A stretch of 64,000 bases of DNA from Coriaria nepalensis. Taxonomy: Eukaryota; Streptophyta; Magnoliopsida; Cucurbitales; Coriariaceae. Positions 19,187-31,705 of this stretch are shown in pieces. Each line of letters begins with the position of its first letter. The first letter of the stretch is position 1. The notes beneath the pieces are model-generated. The model ran no database searches, had not been told where the DNA came from, and was given only the letters and a program-made list of their open reading frames with translations. A program made the translations under genes and the position numbers. The stretch spans positions 57,978,569-58,042,568 of the forward strand of contig CP114481.1 in assembly GCA_027186245.1 (NCBI GenBank), read 5' to 3'.

Positions 19187-21520
19187 ATGCTCAAACTCAA
19201 ACCTGCAAAACTACGCAAACACTCACCTTCATCTTTTGCAATCTGCACACTTTCAGATACCAACTTCCTTAATTTCCACCTTGACTTCTTTCTCTCCAAG
19301 CATACTCCAACCCTTCAATCTCTTCTCCGGTCTCATGCTCTCATTATCACGTCTGGCAACTCCAACAACATTTTCATAGCTTCAAAGCTTATCTCCCTCT
19401 ATGCATCTCTCAAGCAACCTAAAGTCTCCACTGTATTGTTTCATTCCATTCATCCAAAGGATGCATTTGTTTGGAATTCCATCATTAAATCTCACTTCTG
19501 TAATGTTGATTACTCGCAAGCCCTTGATCTCTTCCAAGACATGCGCGCATCAAATATCTTGCCAAATCAATTCACAGTTCCAATGGCAGTCAGTACTTGC
19601 GCTGAACTGATGTTCCTAAACCAGGGCATGAACATTCATGGATTGGCTTTGAAATTGGGGCTCTTTTCGGGTAATTCTGCGGTCGGGTCATCCTTTATAT
19701 ATATGTATTCCAAGTGTGGTTTAATGGAGAATGCTTCTCTTATGTTTGATGAAATTATAGTTAGGGATGTAGTAGCTTGGACTGCACTTGTAGTTGGGTA
19801 TGTCCAAAATGATGAGAGTGAGAAGGCCTTGAAGTGCTTGTCTGATATGCATATGGCTAGTGGAAATGGTGAAACGCCAAATTTTAGGACATTAGAGGCT
19901 GGATTTCAAGCTTGTAGAAATTTGGGTGCTTTGGTTGAGGGAAAATGCTTACATGGTTTTGCTGTGAAAAGTGGAATTGGACGTTGTCAAAATGTTCAAT
20001 CATTACTTTTGTCCATGTATTCCAAATGTGGTGAATCTCATGAAGCTTATCTTTGCTTCTGTGAGTTAAGCAACAAAGATCTCCTATCGTGGTCATCAAT
20101 TATTGCAAGTTATGCAAAACTTGGGCTAATGGCTGAATGTTTAGGCTTGTTTTGGGAAATGCAGGCTGATGAAATTATGCCGGATGAAATCACAATCAGT
20201 TGCATGATTTCTGGTTTTGGTAATCTTGTTAATGTCTCAGAAGGAAAGGCCTTTCATGGTTTGATCTTACGGCGATGTTACTTATTAAATAACACAGTCC
20301 ATAATGCATTATTGTCCATGTACTGTAAGTTTGGATGCTTGAGCATTGCAGAAAAGATCTTTTCCACTTTAGATGAAAAGAACAAGGAAGCTTGGCAGGC
20401 TATGATAGTTGGGTATAGCAATACTGGATTAGGAGCAAAGTGCTTAGATCTCTTTCGGGAGATGAAAAGTTTAGACATTGTATTGGACCTAAGTAGTTTA
20501 ACTTCTGTAATTTCCTCATGCTCACAAGTTGAAGCAACCAACCCTGGCCGATCACTTCATTGCCACATACTTAAGAATTCTGTAAATGAGAATGTCCCAT
20601 TAGCTAATTCACTTATAGACATGTATGGAAAAAATGCAAAATTAACTGCTGCATGGAGAATATTTTGTAGAACAGAAAAGGATATCATCACATGGAACAC
20701 GATGATATCTTCTTATACTCATTGTGGGCATTTTTCTGAGGCCATCGCATTATTTGAACAAATGATATCAAAAAACTTGAAGCCCAATCCCATTACATGT
20801 GTTACTGTTCTTTCAGCTTGTGCTCATCTTGCATCTCTAGAGAAAGGAGAAAAGGTTCATTACTACATAAAGCAAAATGGGTTTGAAGCCAGTTCATCTC
20901 TTGGCACTGCATTGGTGGATATGTATGCAAAATGTGGGCAACTTGAGAAAGCAAGGGAATTATTCAACTCCATGGAAGAGAGGGATGTTGTTTCTTGGAA
21001 TGTGATGATCTCAAGCTATGGAATTCATGGAGATGCAGAAACAGCTATTGAGATTTTCCATCTTATGGAGAAATCAAATTTGAAACCAAATGGGCTCACT
21101 TTCCTTGCTCTTCTATCAGCTTGCAATCATTCAGGACTTTTAGAAGAAGGGAAGTATGTTTTTGGTAGAATGAAGGATTATTCTATAGAACCCAATTTGA
21201 AACACTATGCTTGTATAATTGACCTTCTTGGCAGGTCAGGTAGATTGACAGAAGCCGAGGAAATGATCCTTTCAATGCCAATATCTCCTGATGGTGGTGT
21301 TTGGGGGTCTTTGTTAAGTGCTTGCAAAACTCATAATGAAGTTGTAATGGGAATAAGGATTGCTAAGCTTGCAATTGAGTCTGATCCAGAAAATGATGGA
21401 TACTATATAATGCTTTCCAACATGCATACTTCTTTTGGAAGGTGGGATGAGGCAGAGAAAGTGAGGAATATGATGAAGGAAATGGGTGTGGAGAAGAGAG
21501 CTGGTTGGAGTGCGGTGTGA
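19187..21520 (+). CDS. Pentatricopeptide repeat protein, PLS class with E domain
   Basis: This intronless 777-residue PLS-class PPR protein has a Ser/Lys-rich N-terminus suited to organelle import. Repeats run from about residue 60 to 690, with motifs such as VWNSIIKSHF, MYSKCGLMENA, AWTALVVGYVQND, SWSSIIASYAKLG, TWNTMISSYTHCG, ALVDMYAKCGQLEKA and SWNVMISSYGIHG. The C-terminal E domain (MPISPDGGVWGSLLSACKTH, MLSNMHTSFGRWDEAEKVRNMM, EKRAGWSAV) ends without E+ or DYW extension. By layout and length it resembles the Arabidopsis At4g39952 type, a mitochondrial prediction, but this is recollection and not a search. The target RNA cannot be inferred here. There are three in-frame Met codons upstream of the repeats; the first gives the most plausible presequence. 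Confidence 0.93.
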   Translation: MLKLKPAKLRKHSPSSFAICTLSDTNFLNFHLDFFLSKHTPTLQSLLRSHALIITSGNSNNIFIASKLISLYASLKQPKVSTVLFHSIHPKDAFVWNSIIKSHFCNVDYSQALDLFQDMRASNILPNQFTVPMAVSTCAELMFLNQGMNIHGLALKLGLFSGNSAVGSSFIYMYSKCGLMENASLMFDEIIVRDVVAWTALVVGYVQNDESEKALKCLSDMHMASGNGETPNFRTLEAGFQACRNLGALVEGKCLHGFAVKSGIGRCQNVQSLLLSMYSKCGESHEAYLCFCELSNKDLLSWSSIIASYAKLGLMAECLGLFWEMQADEIMPDEITISCMISGFGNLVNVSEGKAFHGLILRRCYLLNNTVHNALLSMYCKFGCLSIAEKIFSTLDEKNKEAWQAMIVGYSNTGLGAKCLDLFREMKSLDIVLDLSSLTSVISSCSQVEATNPGRSLHCHILKNSVNENVPLANSLIDMYGKNAKLTAAWRIFCRTEKDIITWNTMISSYTHCGHFSEAIALFEQMISKNLKPNPITCVTVLSACAHLASLEKGEKVHYYIKQNGFEASSSLGTALVDMYAKCGQLEKARELFNSMEERDVVSWNVMISSYGIHGDAETAIEIFHLMEKSNLKPNGLTFLALLSACNHSGLLEEGKYVFGRMKDYSIEPNLKHYACIIDLLGRSGRLTEAEEMILSMPISPDGGVWGSLLSACKTHNEVVMGIRIAKLAIESDPENDGYYIMLSNMHTSFGRWDEAEKVRNMMKEMGVEKRAGWSAV

Positions 21521-22779
21521 AGAAAAAGCAACTGCCCGGATGACTCTTGATAAGAAATCTCTCTTTTTTACCTCAGACTGATTAAGATTTGGAAATGGGA
21601 CCTTCACAAGCATGAAAAGTGGAAATATGGAAAATCGTCTCAGGGTGATGAAATCGGTTCAAGAATGCTAGAGATAAACCATTTGTTTCAGGTGATTTCT
21701 CTTTCACCGGGCTGCACTACTGTTAATATTTCTTAACATCATTAATATTTCAAGAATGCTAGATATTAATGTTTCTTATTAATATTAATATCTAGAAGCT
21801 GTTCGATATATACACATTATCAACAATTGCCTTCATTGTACAGCGGGCTCCACCATGCAACTACATGAGACAGAGAATCCATCTATCCATGGGGTCAACA
21901 TGAAGTTGATGCCAAATGCTGGTAAACTGTTTGGTTTTAGGCAATCTCTCTCTGTCTCGATCGATGATTACACAGTTGATCTCGGTTTCAGAAGGTTAGA
22001 TTGCCTGTTTTATCTGCAATGCTGTCTGTATGCAGATCAAACATTTGTGTTCTCTGAAAGGGCAGCTCTTAGCAAAGCATGAACTGTGGCAAGTTGATGG
22101 AGAGCAGATGTTTTTCAAGTTGTTGATTTTCCATTTACTAAATCAAATTCTATTTGGCCAAAGGATGATGTATACTTGCCTTAGAATGAATACGGAATTC
22201 ATTCTTTATTCTTTAGAACCATAGAATATATTGACCATTTACTTTTGTATACTTATCACCAAAAGTTTCAAAATTTGCTCACAACCACCAAAAACTTATA
22301 CTAACTAGATATAGAATTATTTTTAAATATTTTATAATTAAAGTGCTGACGGAACACTCTAGTCATCTGCTACGTCATCAAAAACAAAATAACAATTTGG
22401 TCCAATTCCAACTCCTTATTACATTGTTTGTTTGATGATGTCATTGTCTTCATAAGATTCCTCTTTCCTTTTGCTCTTTCCAGAAGGGGCTCCAGAAAAT
22501 GAGGATTTCTTTTTCTTTTCTTTTTTTTTTTGTTTACCATCTTAAGAAATGGTTAAAGAACTATTTTTGTCCTTAGTGCGCAGTAGTTTCCATGGCAATG
22601 CAGTGATAAGATTAATAAATGATAACAGAATTAACTAGAAGAAGCTAACAGAACAAAACTGAAGCTCAGATTTCATAATCTCTAGTTTCAAATATGCTTT
22701 CCATACTTCAAGTGATGATTTGCTAAAATCTATGTCCTACTAGCAATACAACAGATTATGTCATACGCAACCTTACCCA
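21521..22779. other. Intergenic, nothing recognised
   Basis: AT-rich DNA downstream of the PPR gene; the first few hundred bases are likely its 3' UTR. A poly-pyrimidine tract lies near 22510-22530. No coding similarity was recognised. Confidence 0.5.
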
Positions 22780-23818
22780 AATAATGCACGTTTCTTTTGT
22801 TTTTCCTCTTCTCTTTTTTCGAGCTGTCCATTCATTATCCCTTTCACATCCATGGCTGCACCTTTCTGCATATTCTCCACGACACCCTTCTTGTTCTTCA
22901 ACACTTTCCTAATCCTTTTCACTTTCTTTTCATCCTGAACTGAATGAACAAAAGTATAAGCTAGTCGCAGCATGAACAATCGTCCAACCTTTATGATTCA
23001 CCAGATTGCAAGTGTCCGGACGGTTACTAAGAATCTCTTCCATGAAGTTCATATGACCACGAAAGGCTGCAACATGAGTAGAATCTCCACTGGAATCTAG
23101 AACATAAACTGCAGTACTGTCATATTGTAAGAACAGTTAAAGGCTTGTGACGTTTCCATAAAATGCAGCTCAGTGCAGCGGAGTCCAGCCTAAGATGTCT
23201 ACTTCTCTTATCGTTTGCAGCCTCCATTTGAGCAGCTTTTCAATTGTACCACGCGGTAAGTCGTTAAAGGAGAACGTTGCGTGTAATAGTAAGGCCGTTA
23301 GGTCACATATGAAGTGTAGAAGGCAAGGCTGCATCTATAAGCAAGTCTGTAACGGTTGGAAATCCAGAGGAAACAGAGAGATTCTTGCGTGTTGTTAGAG
23401 AAACTATCTAGCTCCGGATTGGCTCGAATTAACAACTCTACGAATTATAATTGCATTTTCCATCAGCAGAGCAAAGAGCAGTGTCTTTATTGGAGTTGAC
23501 CGTTCGAAGCCGTTCTTTGTGTGCTTCGTCGTGAGAAAGTGATCTCGAATGGTTGATGAGAAAGTCGACTATTTCAGAGAAGTTATGTCTTGCTGCAATG
23601 TGAAGTGGAGTGTCTCCTTCTGAGTTTGGCTTTTGGAAAAGTAAGGAACAATGTTTTGTGGTGACATCTTTGATGAAGTTGAACTGGTTGGATTCGGCTG
23701 CAAGATGAAGAATCGTGTTCTGGGTGGGTGTTAGCTGAGTAGAAAGTTCATCAGTACTTGAATTTTTCGGGAATGTCAGGTCTCCAGAGATTGCAGCATT
23801 GTACAGCTTTGGATCCAT
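22780..23818 (-). pseudogene. Ankyrin-repeat (ACD6-like) pseudogene
   Basis: The minus strand starts as an ACD6/ITN1-type ankyrin protein at 23818: MDPKLYNAAISGDL, NTILHLAAESNQFNFIKDV, GDTPLHIAARHNFSEIVDFL. After NKDTAL (near 23480) the frame breaks, and the next ankyrin block, FVELLIRANPELDS, is found in another frame at about 23455-23410. A later repeat reads GWTPLH-stop-AAFYGN, with TGA at 23172-23170, followed by SSGDSTHVAAFRGHMNFMEEILSNRPD and GWTIVHAA at about 23100-22960. The four-helix PGG membrane domain normally at the C-terminus was not found. Intact relatives are membrane proteins that regulate salicylic acid dependent defence and cell death. This copy cannot encode one. Confidence 0.85.
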
Positions 23819-24390
23819 GTTGAAGATGGAGACAGGGTATGCGTTCGTGATAGTTAGAGATTGATTTATAAGTATGAACTAGCGAAAAAGTTGATCAAGA
23901 CTTAGATGGGGATTGGTCGATAGATGTGTAAGTCATGGTCTAGCGAATGGAGCCAATTTAGGGTAGAGTTGCACATTAAGTGCTTAACTAGCCACTGTAT
24001 TGTGCATAATTGGTTGGTGGAGGCACTACTTTATGGTCCCGGAGTATATACTTCCAAGGGTTCAGATGGTGCAACATCATCAACTATGGCTCATGAACAT
24101 GAACTGATTGGTTGGCTCATGACTGAACCAATAAAATTCTTCCCACAATTATCATCCCCAACAGAGACATTCACTATACTGCCTTCCAACATAGAATTTG
24201 TACTCACCGTTCCTATTCTATGACAACAAGCCGCAAGTATTAAGTTTCAATATAGTCGGAACAATAATAAGTCTAGTTTTAGAAGGGGCTTCCCACTAAG
24301 AACTATCACAGTAATGTTTGAAGATTACATCATCATATTCGCAATTAATGACAGTCTTATCAATGAAAGAGCAGATTCCCATAGCCCAAC
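23819..24390. other. Intergenic
   Basis: The stretch lies between the pseudogene start and the FLK stop. The part next to 24390 is presumably the FLK 3' UTR. No other feature was recognised. Confidence 0.5.
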
Positions 24391-27300
24391 TCAGTACCCA
24401 TAGTTTCCACCATAGACCGAGCCATACCCTGGGTTGGCTGGAGCAGGAGCATTATTTGCAGAACGATGAGGTGCATAGGAGTTATAGCCATGCTCGTCTG
24501 TTGAAGCACCACTTTGTGTCTGGGTTGCAGCAGCAGCAGCTGCAGCTGCTTCAGCCATGAAATTGTGTGTCAGCTGCTGTGCTGCTTGGACTTGTGAGGT
24601 AGTTCCACTGATTTCAACAGTCATTTCTCCAGGAACCCCTCTCGTTTCCTGTATAGTAACAGTGGCCCCACTAGCTCGTCGTATGTAGCTTATATTTGCA
24701 CCAGCGGTTCCAATAACTGCATCGGCATAAGACAATGGAATTTGCATGTGCTGTGTCACCTGCGAGATATTAACCACAAAAAACCCATTTCCTAAAAATC
24801 TTGCAAAATTCGTACATTGTCGTAATGAGGTTTCGAATAGATGTCCTTGTGATCATGGATGAACAAAGGGAAGAGACAAAATTAACCTGTGTGGCCATTG
24901 ATGGTGTTGAGTGAGCATTAGACGATGCATGGACAATCATAGGACCATCCCTTCCATAAGCTGAAATACCATGATGGGGCCGTGCATCCATAGGAGGTAA
25001 CATATCAGCAGGCTGATAGTAATTGTCAATTTCATGTGGTGGTGACATATAGTGACTGGGTCCAAACCCAGGACCTCCACCTGCATTTGGTGGGACTCGT
25101 TGTGGTGGACCCCATGATTGATGTGACGGCATGTGCTCCTTCTGAGAGTTTGATGCTTGCATCTGATGGAAATGTGATATGTCAATTCTCTGTCTATACC
25201 AAAGTTAAGGTAGATCCAGTAGCAGTAGCTTTTGATTAAAGGAAAAAAAAAAAGGTAGATCCAGTAAATTGCAATAGTAAACGAACTGGAAGATTTACCT
25301 GTGTTTCAAACACATGGACTATACTGCGGTCAACTAAAAATTTCCTTAGATGAGATGTGATCAGTTCCACTCCTTTGTGCACACCAGCTGGATCACCTAC
25401 TACTTCGACAACTCTATCATCTTGAAGAGCAAAAACAGGTAGATCCTCTGGAGCAAAAATAATGTACCAAATAATCGGATACATATATAAAATGCAGATC
25501 TATTGGAACATTATTATAATGTGAGACAAGTTTTTAAGGAATTATGTCACGAATAACTACGTTCTCATGTGTTTAAAAACAATTTGAATTAGGAAAAAAA
25601 TTTGATAAAAAAGGAGAGTAATACAGATATATGATGAAGATAACCTGATCCAAGAACCCTAACTATACAATTAGATGCTTCCTGAATGGATTTAACCGTT
25701 CCTCCTTGTTTCCCAATTAAACTCCCAGCTTGTGAAGCTGGCACTAGTAGCCTCGTGGAAACCTTTCCTACTTGACCAGCAGGAGCCTGAGAGGAATCAT
25801 CTTCCAAACCATCAACAATGCGTTTGTGCACCCGTAGAAGTCCATCTATTGCAGGAGGAAGAGAAGACTCAGGCTCTTCTTTCCCAGATACCATCACCTA
25901 TCCAGATTTTGACAGCAGCATTTCATCAGACACCACAAGGTTGGTAATGTTATAAGGAAAACTCGGATAAGTAGTAAATGGATTCAATGACGCATCACAC
26001 CAGTTGCCCAAGACACAAGATTCATAAATATAGAAGCAATCAAACATGGGCCTTTACAAAGTACATTCACTGTATTGACCAGTAGTTAGGATTGAGGTCT
26101 AGTGTAATTTGAAGTACATTTAGATGTTAGTATGTTACTACCATCTCAGAAACACTTTAGATTTTAATATTGATCTTCATTTTATTGTTGTTATTATCTG
26201 GATAATTCATTACGTCATAATCTGTGGCAAGACATCAATCATCAGTTGCTGAATTTACCAGATATAACGCAGAGCTTCATGGTACAAAAGTTTGAGATGT
26301 GTATGTGTTTAAGATCAACTTTTCAGAAGCTTGTGATGCTCACTGCTGGTGCCTGCAAAGTAGATGGTTCTTCAAATTGGGAGCTTATTGGAGATGGAGT
26401 AGTTGCCTTAGAATTTGGCAAATAACCTGCACAGACTCATTTTTGTTACCACGGTACAGGGAACTATATTCTATTTAGCGGATTACTTCTTGATGATGCT
26501 TACTGTTTGTCTTCTTTCAATTATTTATTTCAACAGTAAGAGGCTGATTCAGTTTATAGTATAGGTTGGTCCTCGTTATTGTTTGTTTTATTCAGCAATC
26601 AATAACTAAAACATGTTACATACTTCCCTGTGTTCAATAAATTATTTTATTGAAATGCACGTATATTAAAAAAAAAAAACTAGAAAAGTAAAAGTTGACT
26701 AACATATATATAAATTTTCTGATTAATTCCCGAACAACCAGCTACATTTTCATGTAGATTCCAAGCCTGGATTTTAGAATATATTAAGCTTCTTGAATTT
26801 AACCATGTTAATGAATGATTCAATTATGGTGTTTTGACCCTTATTTGTCCTTCTGAATCTGTGACAATTCATAATGTTTGTTTCTTGTTTAAGTATTTAA
26901 CGCCATCAAAGTATAGGAACTGGATAATTGACCATAACTGTATCTGTTAGCATTTATTAATATCTTCAGTTGGTTAAGTTCCAGTCGAATCTTCATATAG
27001 GTTTTCAGTAAACAGGCACCTGTTACGCAATTAGATCACCATAAGGTTGATTGTCTAGCAATCAAACATTTACAGTACACTTCAATCCTATGTATGACCT
27101 TCTCCAATTAAGTTGGCAATACCAGAGCAATAGTTTGAATGTATATCATCCACAAAAACAATAAGACCGAGCTATAAACATAAAAGGAAAATTTTGAATT
27201 AAAATATTAACTTACTGCTCGTTCAGCCGTCCATGGAGGACCATCAAGAATTTTAATACGAGCCCTGGTCTCCTCGACTAGTTTCTTGATGAACTCCCCT

Positions 27301-27788
27301 TTTCGCCCAATTATACTTCCAACCTTCTGTACTGGAACCAACATCCGGAAAATACTCTCTCCAGGCCATCCAGGCCACCTCTTTTCACCTCCTCCTCCTC
27401 CAGCCAAGAAATCCTCATCATTCCTCAGCTTCTGCTCAATCTGCGAGCTTTCTTGTATCTCTGCATTTTCCTGAGCGTTATCTTGTTCCAATTCACTCTC
27501 TGGTTCCTGTTCATTCTCTAGATCCTTCGAGTCTTCTTGGTCCTTAGACTCCTCTGGATCCTGCGCATTCTCCAGCTCCTCTAGTTTTCCCTGCTCCATT
27601 TCATTCTCCGGTTCCTGCTCATCATGTATCTGCTTCGAAATTTCCAATTCCTGTGTGTTTTCTTGTTCCTCAGCATTCTCTAACTCCTTGGCGTTTTCAA
27701 GTTCCGGTAAGTTATCAGGAACTTCCTGTGCGTCCTCAGGTAAGTCATCGACGTCATTTTCTCCAAGACTTATATCAACTTCAGCCAT
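24391..27788 (-). CDS. FLK: FLK, triple KH-domain RNA-binding protein (flowering-time regulator)
   Basis: FLK is a nuclear PCBP-like protein of the autonomous flowering pathway that lowers FLC expression in Arabidopsis. Coding exons are 27788-27216, 25897-25645, 25447-25299, 25162-24887 and 24759-24391, giving 539 residues. Residues 20-120 are a Glu-rich run of imperfect ELEN/ENAQE repeats. KH1 starts near residue 145 ([18 protein letters not shown]), KH2 near 233 ([18 protein letters not shown]) and KH3 near 420 ([19 protein letters not shown]), each with its GxxG loop. A Pro/Gly/His-rich linker ([16 protein letters not shown]) precedes KH3. The tail is Ala-rich and ends GGNYGY. Intron 1 of the coding region is long (25898-27215). 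A non-coding first exon probably lies near 27920-28085, with its intron ending just upstream of the ATG. Confidence 0.95.
25898..27215 (-). other. Long FLK intron
   Basis: AT-rich intron of 1.3 kb between the KH1 and KH2 exons. I recognised no gene, transposon termini or RNA inside it. Confidence 0.6.
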
Positions 27789-28417
27789 GATTAATCTACA
27801 TCAATACCAAGAAAACACATGATAAAAAATCATCACTGCAGCTCGCTTATGAAGAAGAAATATAAAAACATAGATTCTTAAAAAAGTAGAGATGATCAAA
27901 ACTAGTACCAGACTTACAGTGGGTTCCCGAAATCTGAGGAAGAATTCCCTGCTGGAGAGATCGAGAACCTGTTTCTTTAGGGTTCCGATGAGTTTCGGCG
28001 GGGAAAACGCGGATGTAAATAGAAGATGAGGGTGGCTGTTACTCGCTGTTAATCGTGACAGCGTTGTTGCTGTAAGGTCCGTGAAGTTTCTATATTTAAC
28101 ATTACCGGTCCCCAAAAAATTAATATTTTCATAAAATGACCCCAACAGAACAAATGTCTTCCTTATTGGGCTTATATAGCCCAATGGAAGACAAGCCCAA
28201 ACATTTGATGGGAACAAAAATACGGGCCTTCAGAAATCCAAGCAAACGTACGGAGGACCAACATATTGGGAAGCATTGTTTCTCTTATTAGACGACGATG
28301 ATGATGATGATGATAGAAAATATATGTAAGGCAAGAAATGAGCTGTAATAATACGATGGCTGATATTATATAGTTTTATAAACATGGAAGTAAAATTAAT
28401 ATTATATTTTTATTTTT

Positions 28418-28422
<5 letters not shown>

Positions 28423-28459
<37 letters not shown>
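28423..28459. repeat. (TA)n microsatellite
   Basis: Uninterrupted TA run of about 37 bp in intergenic DNA. Confidence 0.9.
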
Positions 28460-28460
<1 letters not shown>

Positions 28461-29801
28461 TTTTTATTTATTTTTGTATTTAATTTGATTACGTGGACCG
28501 CCAACTTTGACAAATGTATATTTATGATAATATACACAATACAAAAGTAATATGACTAACTAGTAACTAGCATGCGAAAACTAGTTTTAGACAGAGAACT
28601 AATTAAGTACTTAAATAGTTAGAAATAGTTTTAAGCTTTCAAAACTTTAATCCTAAACTGATTAGAATAGAATGAGGACCATTAAGCTAAGACATAGGGC
28701 TTATTAGTGTAAGTTGAAAATAGAGGTTAAACTTCCACTAACCCACTACTAATAAACACACTAATCCTGCGCTGTCCAGTTCAAATGATTCCAATTTGCA
28801 CCGAATTTGTAATGTTTTTTTTTTTTTCTAGCAAACTTTTTAATTACCAAAAAAGTCAAATGGGTAATTAAACCACACACGTAACCAAACCAAACCAAAC
28901 CATGATCTAACTTAACCCATTAGTTAAGTTAAATCATCCCTGCCTAATTTCCAATAATCTAGGAAAAAGTAAAATAAGGTAGTCAGCTAGGCTGCTTGAA
29001 TCAAGGCTTTTCATAAATCATTAGTACAACGTGAACATGTAAGTAAGAAACTAACAAAACGAAACGATTAGTCGTAACTAATTAAACCAATCCAATCCAA
29101 TCCAAACCACACAACAACAATAAAGCTGACATCTCAGAAAACATGAAAAAATAAATAAAAAATCAAAGGTTCTTATAATTGAATTTGTTTCTAAGTCAGT
29201 ATGAAAAAACTATAGACTATATAGTTTAGCGTGACAGAATAGAACTGTCGGTTGGTCTTTTTTTTTTATTATAAAGTTTTTGTTTGGGAGAAGGTAGTTA
29301 GAAATTGTATTCATGATACAGTATAGGGGGGGTCCCCTTCGGGGTCTACTTGTAAGTTCAAACATATATGCATGCTGGTCCCATCGAGTGATCATCGATC
29401 AGTGCTTTTAACATGATCAGGCCCACTCCGATTCATATATATGTTTAGTTGGCTGTGGCCCAAACAAACACAGTATTGCAGCTGGAACCATCGATAAGCA
29501 GCCATGGATTGCTCCTCTTTTCACGCGTAAATGAAAAAAGACGAGGTAATAGTAAACTTATGGAAGGATCCGGTCTCCGTTAACAACAACACGGTCTAGT
29601 TCTCTTTTCGGAAACTGAGTTGAACCGGGACCAGAATGCAGTGTAATATTTATATAAGTGAATAGTGATGGAGTTATTGGTATTATCGGATGAGTAACTT
29701 CTAAACAACGAATGCAAAGTTACTGTAGAATCACAAGATGATATCGATCACATTTAAGGCTTCATTCAGAAGTCATCTGTCTCTTGTGATTTTAGTTACC
29801 A

Positions 29802-29863
29802 CGATGACGATGATGACGATGATGATGATGATGATGACGATGACGATGATGATGATGATGATC

Positions 29864-29895
<32 letters not shown>
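29802..29895. repeat. (GAT)n microsatellite
   Basis: About 94 bp of GAT triplets with several GAC interruptions. It is open in a frame reading a Met-rich run on the plus strand, which is an artefact of the repeat. Confidence 0.92.
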
Positions 29896-30705
29896 AAGTA
29901 AAAAAATAATGACTGCTTTGCATCGTTTCGTCTCCTGCAGCAATTCTTTTCACCTTGAATGGTAAAAACTATACATAGGTAAGTAAATAATATAGCTTTC
30001 CGAGAATTCAAATGCAAAGAGCGGGGTGTGGTGTGGAAAAAGTGTCGCAGTGCCCACAGTTCATACTTTTCACTGTGTATGTGATCATGGAGGCAATAAA
30101 GGAGAACTATGTAGAAGAGAGAAAGAGAGAAAGAGAGAAAGAGAGAGAGAGAGAGCCAATTTTTTTTGAATTTAAACAAAATTTCTCTCTTTTATTTTTT
30201 TTGAGTAATACCTGCAAGTCTTGTAGATGGGTAAAAACAGAGAGTCTTGAAGTAACATTATTATATTCCAACTAACTCGTGATTAACGTTGGATCATGTT
30301 TTTTATTTATATATATATATATATATCTAAAGAAGAAGGTGGTTGTGTTTGGTCACCATGCAACACAACTTTTCCTAATTCAAACAAGAACATGTAATAA
30401 GATTGAGCTGCTATCTATCTATAAAAAAAAAGGAAAAAAGTTGTTTTTAGATAAAGCCAAATATTAAGTGTTAATTAAAATTTGTGTTAAAATATGTAAC
30501 TAAGAAATTCACGGAAGAGAATAATAATAATATATAGTTTTGTCTTTTTGCCTCCAGTATCGTTTTAAAACCCACGCCGTTATGTAACGTCGTCAACTAC
30601 CGACCGAAACCAGATAAATAACTTAATAAAGTGAAGAAAAAAAAAAGAAAAAAGAAAATGGAAATTAATCGGTTCTGTCTTGGTCGTTGAAAGTTGGAAA
30701 GGGAT

Positions 30706-30713
30706 TATAAAAG
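30706..30713 (+). promoter_or_regulatory. TATA box of the WVD2-like gene
   Basis: TATAAAAG sits about 1 kb upstream of the start codon. A pyrimidine-rich leader and a long leader intron (donor near 31042, acceptor just before 31702) would bridge the gap. The position is plausible for transcription starting at about 30740. Confidence 0.55.
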
Positions 30714-31705
30714 GGAAGCTAATGACTGAAAAAGAAACAGCCTTGTGAACCAGCAAGCAACTACTGCTTACTCACTGCTCACTGCCTAACCGGAGACTGG
30801 AGAAGAAGAAGAAGAAAAAAAATTTATTTTTAAAAAATATTAACAGTTTTTCTAGAGCTCTCTCACCTGAGCACGTCGCTGAACAGAAGCGGAAAATCTC
30901 TCCATCTTCAAGCTGTTATTTTATTTGATAGTCTTCTTTCTCAGAGAGAAGAGAAAAAGGGTGGGGTTGGAGTAGGAGATCTTGGCGGATCGGAGAGGAA
31001 GTCGGAAGAAGATCTCTCTGATTGGTTGATTTTCTTTTCACGGTAGGTTTTTTTTTTTTTTTTCTTTTTGTAATTTGACCTGAAAGACTTGATGATTCAT
31101 GGATGCATATTTTTATCCTTTTTATTTTCTTCTAGCAGCTCTTTTGAATTCTGGTTTTGTGTATAATTTCACCTTTTTTTTTTATATATACTATTTTGTT
31201 TAGACTTCATGGTTTATGCTAGATCATCTACAGTTTTTCAGCTCTAGAGATATTAGAGGTTGATGACATGTTACCCATTTTTTCTTTCTTACGTACTAAA
31301 TCACGGGAAAATATGACTTGTAAGAAGGGGAAAAGAAACACATCAAAATATTCCTAGGATAATTTAAGATTTCCATCACTTAATGTGAATTTGTCGGTGG
31401 TAATAAATTAACAAGCTCAACTCCCCAACTTATATGTGTCTAAATGGGTTAAATTCCTTGCCCTAGGCTTTCTGATTCCCAGAATACATTCAAAATTTTG
31501 CTCTTTTATTTCAGTTACTAGATACTTACTTGTGTGCCCAATATGAGAGTTTAGTAATAGCGTTTCTTGGATTAAAATTCAGGCTGGATAGGAGAGATTA
31601 TCTTATGTCTAGTCTGTTTTCTTTCTCTGCTCTTTTAGTCATTTTCTTTTCTGCTGTCAATTTCTCTTTCCTGAAGAATGTGAGTGCTTGCTCTCTTGAA
31701 GGGTC

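Larger units (their letters stand above)
28090..30700. other. Intergenic with microsatellites, no gene recognised
   Basis: This 2.6-kb AT-rich stretch separates FLK and the WVD2-like gene, which diverge. It contains (TA)n at 28423-28459, (GAT)n at 29802-29895 and (GA)n at about 30116-30155. A short GC-rich inverted sequence (GGGGTCCCC TTC GGGGTC) lies at about 29328-29345. No open frame here shows family similarity. Confidence 0.55.

Noticed and set aside
23924..24223. 99-residue plus-strand open frame
   Set aside because: No motif, no neighbouring exons and no codon bias; it lies in flanking DNA of the ankyrin pseudogene.
29328..29345. GC-rich hairpin as a terminator or structured RNA
   Set aside because: Too short and isolated in AT-rich DNA; no flanking RNA gene features were found.
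29738..29965. Open frame with a long Met-rich run
   Set aside because: It is a translation of the (GAT)n microsatellite and has no codon structure outside the repeat.
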